DNA from: Bdellovibrionales bacterium
GTDB taxonomy: Bacteria > Bdellovibrionota > Bdellovibrionia > Bdellovibrionales > UBA1609
Length of the DNA: 42,878 nucleotides
Assembly (NCBI GenBank): GCA_022450595.1
Contig: JAKUPT010000021.1
Location: 1-42,878, forward strand
Direction: 5' to 3'
Shown in pieces: positions 15,847-24,451 of the stretch; the first letter of the stretch is position 1; each line of letters opens with the position of its first letter. The notes beneath the pieces are model-generated. The model saw nothing but the letters and a program-made list of their open reading frames with translations. It searched no databases and was not told the origin of the DNA. Made by a program: the position numbers and the translations under genes.

Positions 15847-16485
15847 ATGATTAAATTAATATTTATATTCCAAACATTATTACTGCTTGTTGCCTACAAT
15901 AATTGTAGTGGGAACATGCAAACAGAAAGCACAGTGCTGAATTCCACAGAAGGATCACAGCCAACCTATCAGACACAATCGGCCTTAAAAGAATGTCAAT
16001 TTATTGATGTTGTATCAATGAGCAACATCTTAAAAAATCAATTGGGGATTTCTTATGGGGATGTGCCTATTTATGAAGATGAAAATGACATTCTTCAAAG
16101 TAACGACTGTCGAAATATAAATCCAGAGAGTAATGACTCAAACTGTTACTATTTAACCACATACGCAGCAACATTAGGGGTTGCGGATTTAACTAATAAT
16201 ATAAAGACTAACAATAAGTGCACATCAACTAAGTACAAACTAGCCACTGAGATCTTTCTTAACGCCTGTTTAGAGTCTGTGGATAAGCCTGAAATCAGTC
16301 AAAAACTGTTTCCAAATGGTCTTGATAACTTTGACAGTCTTTACTTAACTTTCGTCGGTAGAAAGCCGTTTAGTAGAGAAGTAGAAGTATTAGACGAGCT
16401 TGTAAAAACTGTTGAACCCAATGTGGCAAAAGCGAGTGCCTGTGCTGTAGTGGCCTCATCGTTTGAAGCCGTTTCTAAACTTTAA
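15847..16485 (+). CDS. Lipoprotein with YNNC lipobox, first gene of Tat/cytochrome operon
   Basis: 212 residues. The signal (IKLIFIFQTLLLLVAYNNCSG) ends in a non-canonical lipobox with Asn at -1 and -2 and Cys20 as probable lipidation site. The mature part has several Cys (ECQF, NDCRN, NCYY, KCTS, NACLE, SACAV) but no CxxCH. The end, LYLTFVGRKPFSREVEVLDELV, recalls the helix (LTLLGRxPTxEE) found in DUF1549/DUF1592-type cytochrome partners of DUF1501/DUF1552 proteins. It is likely a periplasmic or outer-membrane accessory of the following Tat protein, 12 bases downstream. AAGGAGGGGG is a very strong Shine-Dalgarno. Function unknown. Confidence 0.65.
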   Translation: MIKLIFIFQTLLLLVAYNNCSGNMQTESTVLNSTEGSQPTYQTQSALKECQFIDVVSMSNILKNQLGISYGDVPIYEDENDILQSNDCRNINPESNDSNCYYLTTYAATLGVADLTNNIKTNNKCTSTKYKLATEIFLNACLESVDKPEISQKLFPNGLDNFDSLYLTFVGRKPFSREVEVLDELVKTVEPNVAKASACAVVASSFEAVSKL

Positions 16486-16497
16486 AGGAGAGTTTTC

Positions 16498-17853
16498 ATG
16501 AAGAAGAAAGACACAAATATATCAAGAAGATCTTTTTTATCCAAAACCTCCTATATATTAGCGGGTATCGGTGTTGGTTCTGTTGCTAGATGGGAGATTT
16601 TAACTGGAGTTTCCAAAAAATTATTTCCTGAAGCAAGTGCCAATACAGGTGCTGCAACGGGCCCTAAGCGTATGATTGAACTGAGTTTTCGAAGTGGTGT
16701 TCCATTTATGCTTCTTGGAACTAGTGATGAATTTGCCTCATTAGGTAATCCCCAGTTCACGTGCTCTCCATGGAGAGATAATGAGTATGTTCAAGCAGAG
16801 AATGGACTTTATTTAAATGAAAACACAAGAGCTTTAAGAGCCCATGCAAGTAACATTGCCATCACTCAAAATATTAGACCAGAGACAGGACACACCAATA
16901 ACTTTGATATAAGAAGAGGTGGAAGAGATGCTGATTTAATGAACCCTATTGTTCAATTAGCGAATAAAAACACCACACAGTCGGTCACCCAAGGTGTCAA
17001 GTGGGGACGTCAAAACAGCGTGGTGAATGAAACAAAAGGTGCACAAGATCTTACACCTGTTGATAACGATTCATTTTTAGATCTGTTTAAAAAACCTTAC
17101 TTTCCAGTTTCAGATAGAGACTTGGCAGCTATTTCAAAAGCCTCTGAAAAGCTTAGTCGTCAGCAAGCTTTACTTTTAGAAAAGGCTGTTAAAAATGCTT
17201 CAAACCTTGCTAAGGATCAAAAAAAGGCTGCAGAGTTAATCACCACTGATTATAAAGACTTGTTAGACATTAATGGTATGCCGAGTACTCTAACCAATGG
17301 AAGTGGTCGATACGAAGACATGGGGAAGGCTTTAGCTTATTCAGTAAAAGCCATGGAACACAATCTAATTAACTCTTCTCATGTAGTGATCACAACTGGG
17401 GACTGGCATGGTTTTCAAAGTGTGGGTGACAATGCCAGAGCTCAAATGCAGTTTGCTGATCAAGTCAGTAAGCAAGTGGGTGAGGTTATTAACTTTTTAA
17501 AGAACACACCAGATCCTGCTTCTGAGGGACAAACACTTTGGGATACCACTGTTATTGTTATGAACTCTGAGTTTACAAGGGGACTAAGTCCTATGGGTCG
17601 CGATAACAGTGATGGTCGAACTCAAGGACAAGTGTTGATCGGTAAAGATGTCAAAGGCGGATTCTACGGAAGTTTTGATTTAACAGGTGGTGGATATGGT
17701 ACGGCCCAAGGTTTTGATAAAGACACCGGTGCACCAACTCCAGGTATGAGAAACTCGGCCTCGCAAGGTTATCATACGGTTCAACATTTAGTTGGTAACA
17801 CGGAGGACAATTACAATTCTAGTGAAGTTATGAAAGCTATGGTTAAAGGGTAA
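16498..17853 (+). CDS. Tat-exported DUF1501-like protein
   Basis: 451 residues with a twin-arginine signal (ISRRSFLSKTSYILAGIGVG). The C-terminal third shows the DUF1501 pattern of the alkaline-phosphatase/sulfatase-like superfamily: VITTGDWHGF, then LWDTTVIVMNSEFTRG, GRDNSDGRTQGQVLIGK and VKGGFYGSF. A helical stretch fills about 190-270. In Planctomycetes and Myxococcota such proteins are encoded with DUF1549/1553/1585/1592 cytochromes, as here. The biochemical function of the family is not established. It is folded in the cytoplasm before export, which suggests a cofactor or metal. It is followed 3 bases later by the cytochrome lipoprotein. Confidence 0.75.
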   Translation: MKKKDTNISRRSFLSKTSYILAGIGVGSVARWEILTGVSKKLFPEASANTGAATGPKRMIELSFRSGVPFMLLGTSDEFASLGNPQFTCSPWRDNEYVQAENGLYLNENTRALRAHASNIAITQNIRPETGHTNNFDIRRGGRDADLMNPIVQLANKNTTQSVTQGVKWGRQNSVVNETKGAQDLTPVDNDSFLDLFKKPYFPVSDRDLAAISKASEKLSRQQALLLEKAVKNASNLAKDQKKAAELITTDYKDLLDINGMPSTLTNGSGRYEDMGKALAYSVKAMEHNLINSSHVVITTGDWHGFQSVGDNARAQMQFADQVSKQVGEVINFLKNTPDPASEGQTLWDTTVIVMNSEFTRGLSPMGRDNSDGRTQGQVLIGKDVKGGFYGSFDLTGGGYGTAQGFDKDTGAPTPGMRNSASQGYHTVQHLVGNTEDNYNSSEVMKAMVKG

Positions 17854-17856
17854 TTA

Positions 17857-19005
17857 ATGAAACTGTTATTGCTGTCTTTTATTGCTATTCATTTAATTGG
17901 CTGTTTAGAGGCTGAACATACAGTCTCTGAATATGGCCAAAAATCTCAAAGCTCACAAACTTCATCAACGGTGGACTTTGATGAGCTTCATAAATTAGTG
18001 CAAAAAGAAAGAGAAGCAGTAATGAGTTTTGACTACACACCGGCCAGGCTGTCAAAAGCCTTAAGGTCGGCCTCTTTGTTATTAGTCAAAAGACTTCCCA
18101 CGCCAGAAGAAGAAGCGGAGGCTATAACTGGACTTTCTGGTTATGAAGCAGTTGTTTCAAGTTATTTAGAGTCAGAAGACTTTAAAGCTGTTATGCTAGA
18201 GTACTTTCAAAATGACTTTAATATGGCCGGATTTGTAGATGCTGTGAATTATAATGAACCCGCCAACTTGATCACCTATTTGATTGTGAACAATGAAGAT
18301 TACAGACAATCTATTACTGCTAACTTTTGTGTGAATGATGACTTTGAAAAAGTGGAATGCTCTACTTTTAAAGGAAATCTTAAGGCGGCTCAAGAAGAAG
18401 CAGCCGGCGTATTAACCACACAGGCTTTTTTAAAAAAATGGGAAAGTGCTTTTAATTTTATTCGAGTCAGAGAGGCTTTTGCAAGATTTGCCTGTCGAAG
18501 TGGCCAAGCCTATCCAGATGAACAAGATGTTGGTCATCCTGTAGAAGATATTTCTGATCGAGTTAAAACTTTTAATGACAGAAAAGAGGGATGTTTTAAT
18601 TGCCACAAATCAATGAATGCGCGAGCAAGCTTATTTTATAGGTTTGATCGTAATGGATTTTACAATTTAAACCCTTCACAAGATCCCGATGATGGGGAGA
18701 TCACTGTGACTGATACGGGTGAAGTCTCTACAATAAGAGATCTATTAAATGATGGAGTAGAGCCTTTATACCACGGTAAGCCACTAAAAAGTGTTAGAGA
18801 TTATGCCGTTCGCTTTTCTAAAAAATCTCACTTTAGAGACTGTATAGCGCAGAGGTTTACAAACTTCGCTCTTGGTAGAAGCTATGATGAGCCACTTCCA
18901 AAAGATTTAATATATCTTAACGAAAGAGTGGATGCACATGATTTTAAAATTAAACCATTACTGTTAGATATTTTAAAAAGTAAAAGATTTGTGATGAGTT
19001 TATAA
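17857..19005 (+). CDS. Cytochrome c-type lipoprotein with DUF1585-like C-terminus
   Basis: 382 residues. The signal ends in a usable lipobox (HLIGCLEA). AAGVLTTQAFLKKW, REAFARFACRSG and the C-terminal FRDCIAQRFTNFALGRSYDEP...LLLDILKSKRFVM follow the DUF1588/DUF1585 arrangement of planctomycete-type cytochromes. A single haem c site, CFNCH, lies in EGCFNCHKSMNARASLFYRFDRNG. Predicted to be an electron carrier or haem protein on the periplasmic side of a membrane, acting with the DUF1501-like Tat protein. The start overlaps no gene; its ATG follows the previous stop by 3 bases. Confidence 0.75.
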   Translation: MKLLLLSFIAIHLIGCLEAEHTVSEYGQKSQSSQTSSTVDFDELHKLVQKEREAVMSFDYTPARLSKALRSASLLLVKRLPTPEEEAEAITGLSGYEAVVSSYLESEDFKAVMLEYFQNDFNMAGFVDAVNYNEPANLITYLIVNNEDYRQSITANFCVNDDFEKVECSTFKGNLKAAQEEAAGVLTTQAFLKKWESAFNFIRVREAFARFACRSGQAYPDEQDVGHPVEDISDRVKTFNDRKEGCFNCHKSMNARASLFYRFDRNGFYNLNPSQDPDDGEITVTDTGEVSTIRDLLNDGVEPLYHGKPLKSVRDYAVRFSKKSHFRDCIAQRFTNFALGRSYDEPLPKDLIYLNERVDAHDFKIKPLLLDILKSKRFVMSL

Positions 19006-19019
19006 GGGGTGGGAATTAT

Positions 19020-19679
19020 ATGAAACCAATATTTATATTAATACTTTTAGCGCTGTTCACAGTTTTTGGATTTAATAACTGTGGAAAGTTTGAAGCGGTT
19101 TATGACGAAGAGGGCAATCTGGTTTTTCAAAGTCAAACAGGCAGTTCTAATGCAATCACAATTGATGAAAATCAACCTATTTTTTCTTTACAGCCTATTG
19201 AAAGCGTTGGGGCTAATAAAACCATAAGCTTTGGTGTAAATCCAAATGACTGGCCTCAAGGGAGTCTTTTTGTTTGGGATCATAAGCTTGGTATGCAGGA
19301 GGTTTATTGTGAACAAGTCACAGAGACTAATACTTCTGTGGTTCATTTAAACTGTCCTGAATCCGGGAACTTAGTTTTAGATCTTATGGTCGTGTTACCT
19401 GATATGCAGGAGGAAAGATATATGGTGAGCCTTCAAGTGCTGGATGAGGGGGAAGTACCAAACCCAGGAGAGGGGCCACAGGAGCCAGGACCTAACCCAA
19501 ATCCTATTGATGGAGAAAGTTTATGGTTAACCAACTGTGCTGGTTGTCACGCCGGAGGAAAACCGGGTAGAAATGCCATGCAAATACAAAATGCCATTAA
19601 TAATAATACAGGTGGCATGGGGTTTTTAAATTTCCTTAGTGCTGACGAGGTCGATGCTATTGCACAATACCTTCAATAA
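19020..19679 (+). CDS. Lipoprotein with Ig/PKD-like domain and C-terminal cytochrome c
   Basis: 219 residues. Signal FILILLALFTVFGFNNCG again gives a NNC lipobox with Cys21. Residues about 40-145 look like a beta-sandwich (FSLQPIESVGANKTISFGVNP, then LFVWDHKLGMQEVYCEQV). A Pro/Gly linker (PNPGEGPQEPGPNPNP) leads to a small class-I cytochrome c domain with CAGCH and a likely axial Met in NNTGGMGFLNFLS, ending DEVDAIAQYLQ. It is the last gene of the operon and is followed by a strong terminator. It is probably a mono-haem partner of the upstream cytochrome. Confidence 0.8.
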   Translation: MKPIFILILLALFTVFGFNNCGKFEAVYDEEGNLVFQSQTGSSNAITIDENQPIFSLQPIESVGANKTISFGVNPNDWPQGSLFVWDHKLGMQEVYCEQVTETNTSVVHLNCPESGNLVLDLMVVLPDMQEERYMVSLQVLDEGEVPNPGEGPQEPGPNPNPIDGESLWLTNCAGCHAGGKPGRNAMQIQNAINNNTGGMGFLNFLSADEVDAIAQYLQ

Positions 19680-19680
19680 A

Positions 19681-19712
19681 AAAAAGCTCATGTAAAATCA
19701 CATGAGCTTTTT
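19681..19712. terminator. Bidirectional rho-independent terminator
   Basis: AAAAAGCTCATGT and ACATGAGCTTTTT form a 13-bp perfect stem with a 6-base loop, just after the cytochrome operon and just before the end of the minus-strand barrel gene. Confidence 0.85.
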
Positions 19713-19735
19713 AAATTCTTAATATTTATAGATTG

Positions 19736-20401
19736 TTATTTGAATACTTGAGTCAAGCCCGGCACTTGAGATATTGAAAAGAAGTAGCTAAGTTTTATAC
19801 CATAAGTTGTTGAATTGAGCTCATTCGGAAGTTCTGCATTTTCCACTGTGTCAGTGCTCAAAGTAGATGTGTATTTATCAAAGCTTCTACTGTGATAGAA
19901 AAAACCTGCGTGAATACTTTTAAAGATATCAAAATCTAAAGATATTCTTACCCCAGTTCCTTCATACTCATGTTCATATTTTTCTGGCTTTAAAAGGTCT
20001 TGCTCTAAACTCTCTGCTGTAACTGCGCCCCACAAGTAAGCTCGTCCCACTTGAACACCAAGAGATGGGCCAATAGAAGTTAGTGTTCCATTTTGCACTT
20101 TAGGGTAGCGCTCTCGATTAGTAGATGACACTTGCATTTCTGAAGATCCACCCACAATTCCTGATTCATAATAATCGAAGCCAACAAAAACAGGTCCTAA
20201 TTTTAATCCAAGTCGGCCACCAAGGCTCAATGGGTTAAAGCTTCCTTCATCAAGAAAGTTAGGTGATTCTCCGATCTCGTACTTTCCCATTCCAAAGTCA
20301 ATAAGTGGTTCAACATAAACGTCTAAAAAAGACATTTCTGTCTTAGCTTGTGAAGAAAAAGAAAATAATCCCAGTACAATAAAAAGAATGGCTGCTTTCA
20401 T
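19736..20401 (-). CDS. Outer-membrane beta-barrel protein, unknown function
   Basis: 221 residues with a signal peptide (MKAAILFIVLGLFSFSSQA, cleavage after QA). The mature part has alternating hydrophobic strands (GGRLGLKLGPVFVGFDYYESG, SIGPSLGVQVGRAYLWGAV, GVRISLDFDIFKSIHAGFFYHSRSF, TTYGIKLSYFF) typical of a small 8-stranded barrel like OmpA/OmpW. It ends LTQVFK, so the terminal aromatic is one residue in. No substrate can be assigned. It shares the bidirectional terminator with the cytochrome operon. Confidence 0.75.
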   Translation of the reverse strand: MKAAILFIVLGLFSFSSQAKTEMSFLDVYVEPLIDFGMGKYEIGESPNFLDEGSFNPLSLGGRLGLKLGPVFVGFDYYESGIVGGSSEMQVSSTNRERYPKVQNGTLTSIGPSLGVQVGRAYLWGAVTAESLEQDLLKPEKYEHEYEGTGVRISLDFDIFKSIHAGFFYHSRSFDKYTSTLSTDTVENAELPNELNSTTYGIKLSYFFSISQVPGLTQVFK

Positions 20402-20710
20402 TTAATAACCCCTATTTAAATTAATGACTTAAAGTTTAAAAGAGATCTATCTAATGTTTAATATTTGTAGGGGAAATCAAAATAAAACTAGTCTTAATTA
20501 GGACTTAAGATATGTCTTAAAACCACATAGAGCGTTGCGTTAAGGTTGGTTAAAATTAAAATAAATACACTCTAAAACATTAAGCTCAAAATTAGCAGGT
20601 TTAAATAACTATAAAAAATTCAATCAGTTCATGAATTTATTATAATAATTTGTTGTTATTTCAACTTATGAAATACTCCTCCTGTCTTTAAAGACAAAGA
20701 GGGGGAAAAG
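20402..20710. other. Intergenic region between barrel gene and L,D-transpeptidase
   Basis: About 309 bases holding two divergent promoters. A plus-strand TATAAT at 20641-20646 with a weak TTCAAT at 20619-20624 (spacing 16) could drive the L,D-transpeptidase gene. A perfect 14-base palindrome, TGTCTTTAAAGACA (20683-20696), sits directly before the GAGGGGG ribosome-binding site. No gene was recognised. Confidence 0.45.
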
Positions 20711-22117
20711 ATGAATACAATAATAAAGCCTATATTGTTAGCTGTATTGTCAGGTTTAGTTCTATCTGCCTGTCAAAAAAACATAGATCACCAACCAATA
20801 GAAGAACCAGTCCATACGGGCAATGAAATCTTTGAAGAGCAAACTGTGGAATCATTTTCAACGTTTGAAACTTTTGGTCTTCAAAAACAGATGTATGTTT
20901 ATGCAACCAGACTACGTGTTCGCTCAACTCCTGAAATCACTGGGGAGAATATATTAGGTGTTTTAAACGCTAATGATATTGTAGAGGTGGTTGAATCAGA
21001 TCCATCTTTTGGTGACTTTGTAGAGATTAAAATTATTAAGTCCTATGCAAAAATTGCTTCCTCCGAACGTTACTTTACTTCTAAAAACTATTTAAGTACT
21101 CAAAAAATGGAGGTTGGTTCAAAATCTTCCGGTGAAGGCGAATACTTTATGATTCAAAACGTCGCCACTGAAATTATTAGAGTTTATAAAAAAAGTTGTG
21201 AAGAAGATGTTTGCCGTCATCAAATGGTTCTAGAAGCTGAAATGGTGGCCGGTGAAGATGATGGTACAAGACGCACAATAGTTGGTAATTTTCACATCAC
21301 ATCATGGCATAAGTTTTATCAAGACAATGCAGGTTCTTATCCGTCTTGGTATAACCCTAATTACATGATGCCACCAGGTCCAGACTCAAGTGTGTTGTCT
21401 TGGGCTGATGAAAGTGTACTTCCATATAAGGGAGCTTCTGTAAGAGGAGCCTTTGGATGGTATACAGCTAAGGTTGGACCTAACTCAGCCTACCAGTGGA
21501 CTCATGGCACTATTGGGTGGGGAGCTGATAAAAAGAAATACATTCATGTGACAAGAGGTCTTTTTGCCAACCTATTTTCAGACCCTAGAAGTCATGGCTG
21601 TTCTCGAACAGATAATGAAACCATTGCTTACATCAGGGAATTGTTACCTAAGGGATCTCGTTTGATTAAAGTTTATGCTAAAGAGGCTTACTTAGATCGA
21701 GACAGACGCGCCTATAGAGACAACAAAAAGGCTCAGTGGGATTACATTCTAACAAAGAATGGTTCTCAAAGAGATCGTCAGCGTGCGGATAGAAACTTAG
21801 TTTTAGCCGATGGAACACAGCAGGACCGATGGTTGGAAGAAGGAACTTATACCATTGATCAACATCCAGATGCGGAATGGTTTATCCCAGATTCTAAAAA
21901 CGCAAAATTCGGCACGAACGGAAATGTTTATGGACTTGATCGAGAAGAGATGAAAGGTGTTTTTCTTGTAGATGCTGGCGTGTTTGTAAATTATCAGCAT
22001 CCAAAGAGCATAGAAGTCGGTGGATACTCAGATGAGTTTATGCCTTCGTATGTATTAGCCCCAGACGACACAAGATTTTATATTCAAATCCATCTGTCTG
22101 ATAATGAAATTTATTAA
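20711..22117 (+). CDS. L,D-transpeptidase (YkuD) lipoprotein with SH3-like domain
   Basis: 468 residues. Lipobox LSAC (Cys21) after a hydrophobic signal. An SH3-type module lies at about 55-110 (MYVYATRLRVRSTPEITGENILGVL). The YkuD catalytic domain has His265 in WTHGTIGW and the active-site Cys297 in SHGCSRTDNE. It should form or exchange peptidoglycan cross-links or anchor lipoproteins at meso-diaminopimelate residues in the periplasm. Predatory Bdellovibrio carry many such enzymes for remodelling their own and prey walls. A C-terminal extension of about 150 residues (Arg/Lys/Asp-rich RAYRDNKKAQWDY, then a beta-rich end) is not part of the standard domain. It stands alone, with a strong terminator after it. 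Confidence 0.88.
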   Translation: MNTIIKPILLAVLSGLVLSACQKNIDHQPIEEPVHTGNEIFEEQTVESFSTFETFGLQKQMYVYATRLRVRSTPEITGENILGVLNANDIVEVVESDPSFGDFVEIKIIKSYAKIASSERYFTSKNYLSTQKMEVGSKSSGEGEYFMIQNVATEIIRVYKKSCEEDVCRHQMVLEAEMVAGEDDGTRRTIVGNFHITSWHKFYQDNAGSYPSWYNPNYMMPPGPDSSVLSWADESVLPYKGASVRGAFGWYTAKVGPNSAYQWTHGTIGWGADKKKYIHVTRGLFANLFSDPRSHGCSRTDNETIAYIRELLPKGSRLIKVYAKEAYLDRDRRAYRDNKKAQWDYILTKNGSQRDRQRADRNLVLADGTQQDRWLEEGTYTIDQHPDAEWFIPDSKNAKFGTNGNVYGLDREEMKGVFLVDAGVFVNYQHPKSIEVGGYSDEFMPSYVLAPDDTRFYIQIHLSDNEIY

Positions 22118-22140
22118 TTACATTTAAATTTTAAAAATTA

Positions 22141-22173
22141 AACGGTAGTCTCTTGAGACTACCGTTTTTTTTT
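22141..22173 (+). terminator. Strong rho-independent terminator after the L,D-transpeptidase
   Basis: AACGGTAGTCTC and GAGACTACCGTT form a 12-bp perfect inverted repeat followed by nine Ts. It lies 23 bases past the stop codon. Confidence 0.92.
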
Positions 22174-22185
22174 ATTGAGGTGAGT

Positions 22186-22377
22186 ATGCAGGGAGAACTA
22201 GAGTATTTTTTTACATGTCCATACTGTAACGAACAAATATCCATGCTTTTAGAAACTTATTATAGTGAGCAGTCCTATATTGAAGACTGCGAGGTGTGCT
22301 GTAAGCCTATTCAAATTTCTTATCAGTCAAATGAACACGAAGTATTACAATTTCATGCGCAAACCATAGACGACTAA
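22186..22377 (+). CDS. CPXCG-type cysteine-rich small protein
   Basis: 63 residues. FFTCPYCNEQISMLLETYY followed by YIEDCEVCCKPIQISYQ matches the Cys-rich CPXCG family (Pfam 14255), a small zinc-ribbon-like protein of unknown role. The first knuckle is CPYCN rather than CPYCG. I start at the ATG at 22186, because GAGGTGAGT precedes it. The longer ORF in the track begins inside the terminator stem. It overlaps the convergent NTPase gene by 4 bases. Confidence 0.82.
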   Translation: MQGELEYFFTCPYCNEQISMLLETYYSEQSYIEDCEVCCKPIQISYQSNEHEVLQFHAQTIDD

Positions 22378-23036
22378 ATAATGGGTCTACAGCATTCAGG
22401 AATATAACTTTGAATAATATGTAGCGCCTCGTTGGCTTTGGTAAAAAAGTCTGTATGAGAGCTTACAACATGACGATTTGGATGATCTTCCCATATCTTT
22501 AATAACTTTTCGTCAATCATCTTTGCCTCTTTGACGTCTTCAACTCTCATAGGATTGGTGTCTTTTGTATATCCGTTATTCATATCAGGAACTTCTAAGT
22601 GAATAACGGCTTTATATTTACTCATCTGTTCTTTTTTACTGCTCTCAAGTTCTTTCCAAAATACATCTTCACTTTCAGGCCAATAAGCAAGACCATCCAA
22701 GGTCCCTCTGTCACAAAGTGCCAGTGCTGATTGTTTTTCTTCTTTTATGATTGTTTCAAGTTCCGTTTGAACTTTGAATATGGCTCTTTGTGCTCCTTTT
22801 TTAGCCGGAAGTGTATTTCGTCTAAAAAAGCCCCCGCTAAAAATCACACTTGCCGACTCCGGTACAACAGTAACATGTTTGCAAAATATTTTAATTGCCA
22901 TCTCTAACACGGCTGTTTTTCCAGCTCCAGGACCTCCAGTTAAAACAATTAAATCTGGGTTATGACTTTTTTTATTGCAGTTGCATTTGTAACAACCTTC
23001 ACCCCAGAGAGTGCTTGTTGGAAAATCTAAAGTCAT
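22374..23036 (-). CDS. P-loop NTPase, AAA_28-like, with N-terminal Cys cluster
   Basis: 220 residues. Walker A is LTGGPGAGKTAVLEMA (about 32-47). TVVPESASVIFSGGFF and a Walker-B-like ALCDRGTLDGLAYW follow, the pattern of the AAA_28/NadR-kinase-like group of small NTPases. A later VIHLEVPD also fits a nucleoside-kinase-type fold. The N-terminus has CYKCNC (C15, C18, C20), possibly a metal site. Its ATG overlaps the stop of the upstream nuclease (TAATG), so the two proteins are made together. The substrate is unknown; the pairing suggests nucleotide or RNA metabolism. Confidence 0.75.
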   Translation of the reverse strand: MTLDFPTSTLWGEGCYKCNCNKKSHNPDLIVLTGGPGAGKTAVLEMAIKIFCKHVTVVPESASVIFSGGFFRRNTLPAKKGAQRAIFKVQTELETIIKEEKQSALALCDRGTLDGLAYWPESEDVFWKELESSKKEQMSKYKAVIHLEVPDMNNGYTKDTNPMRVEDVKEAKMIDEKLLKIWEDHPNRHVVSSHTDFFTKANEALHIIQSYIPECCRPII

Positions 23037-24394
23037 TAAAGCTCCTTTGTTTCACCTAATAAGGGGATATAAGCGTCCCACTCTAACTGTTCTTTTATCT
23101 GTTTTCTTAGCTCATCTGAGGCCTTTGCTTCGCCGTGGTTAATAAAAATATTTTGAGGTTTAGCTTTTGTGGTTTTTAACCACTCAATCATCTCATTGGC
23201 ATCGGCATGGGCTGAAAGCGTGTCAAGTTGTATGACCTGAGATTTTACTGAATGATATTGCCCATGAATTTTCACTTTATCCTTACCGCTGACAATTGTT
23301 TCTCCGCGAGTCCCAGGGGCTTGGTATCCCGAAAACAAAATAAAGTTATTTGGGTCCGGCATAAACTGCTTGAGGTGATGCAGCACTCGTCCTCCGGTGG
23401 CCATACCACTTGCAGAAATAATAATCATTGGTCCATTTTTACTATTTAAAGCAATACTCTCCTCAACGCTTTGTACATAGTTGGCACTTCCAAACACGGC
23501 CTCACATTGTTCCGCGCTTAACTTATGCTCTTTACTATTTTCACAGTAAAGCTCAGTGACCTTAGTGGCCATGGGGCTGTTTAAGTAAACCGGAATGTTT
23601 TTAAAAGCAGGGTCTTTTTTAATTTCAGAAAAAACATATAAAAGAGTTTGTGCTCTACCAACAGCAAAAGCTGGCACAATAACCACAGACTTCTTATCAA
23701 TGGCTTGTTGAACAATTGCTTTTATCTCAGTTATTGCATCAGTTTTTGGATGCTCTCTGTCTCCATAGGTTGATTCTAAAATTAGATAATCACATTTTGG
23801 TAGGGGATCAGGAGGATTCATCACTAGATCATGGGGACGCCCTAGGTCACCTGAGAAAATAACTGTTTTATGGTCTATTGTGATTTTAATAAAACTTGAC
23901 CCAAGTATATGTCCGGCATTGTAAAAGCATGCATTAATATTTGGAGCTATATCAAAAACTTTATGATCCTTAATAACTTTAAAATACTTTAAAGAGTTTT
24001 TAGCATCTTCTTGTGTATAGAGGGGTTCAGCAGGGTGATGTTTAGTGAAGCCCTTCAGGTTGGCGTACTTAGCCTCTTCTTCTTGAAGGTAGCCAGAATC
24101 TGCAAGTAGTATTTTACACAACTCATATGTCGCTTTTGTGCAATAAATTGGACCTTTAAAACCTTTTTTGACAATTAGAGGGATATAGCCACTGTGATCT
24201 AAATGAGCATGAGTTAATAAAATCGCTGTTAATTTTTTTGGATCAAATTCTAAATCAGCCCGGTTTTTTAAACGCAGGTTTTTTAAACCTTGAAACAGAC
24301 CACAATCAACTAAGATTTGATCACCTGACGCAGACTCTAGAAGTGTTTTAGAGCCAGTGACAGTACTGGCTCCACCTAAAAATGAAAGTTTCAA
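23036..24394 (-). CDS. Beta-CASP metallo-beta-lactamase-fold RNase (CPSF/Ysh1-like)
   Basis: 452 residues of the MBL/beta-CASP nuclease family acting on RNA. The zinc motif HAHLDHSG lies at 62-69, with further ligand motifs in GHILGSSFIKI, FSGDLGRP and the C-terminal SAHADANEM and FINHGEAKASDEL. The beta-CASP insert contains VPAFAVGRAQTLLY, PVYLNSPMA and IISASGMATGGRVLHHLK. Length and motifs fit the bacterial homologues of archaeal/eukaryal cleavage factors rather than RNase J. The gene is coupled to the downstream NTPase, and zur ends 57 bases upstream on the same strand. Confidence 0.88.
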   Translation of the reverse strand: MKLSFLGGASTVTGSKTLLESASGDQILVDCGLFQGLKNLRLKNRADLEFDPKKLTAILLTHAHLDHSGYIPLIVKKGFKGPIYCTKATYELCKILLADSGYLQEEEAKYANLKGFTKHHPAEPLYTQEDAKNSLKYFKVIKDHKVFDIAPNINACFYNAGHILGSSFIKITIDHKTVIFSGDLGRPHDLVMNPPDPLPKCDYLILESTYGDREHPKTDAITEIKAIVQQAIDKKSVVIVPAFAVGRAQTLLYVFSEIKKDPAFKNIPVYLNSPMATKVTELYCENSKEHKLSAEQCEAVFGSANYVQSVEESIALNSKNGPMIIISASGMATGGRVLHHLKQFMPDPNNFILFSGYQAPGTRGETIVSGKDKVKIHGQYHSVKSQVIQLDTLSAHADANEMIEWLKTTKAKPQNIFINHGEAKASDELRKQIKEQLEWDAYIPLLGETKEL

Positions 24395-24451
24395 AATAAA
24401 ACTCCTTTTAGGGTATTTTCAATGATTCTTGTAGCTGTTGCAACTAGATAT

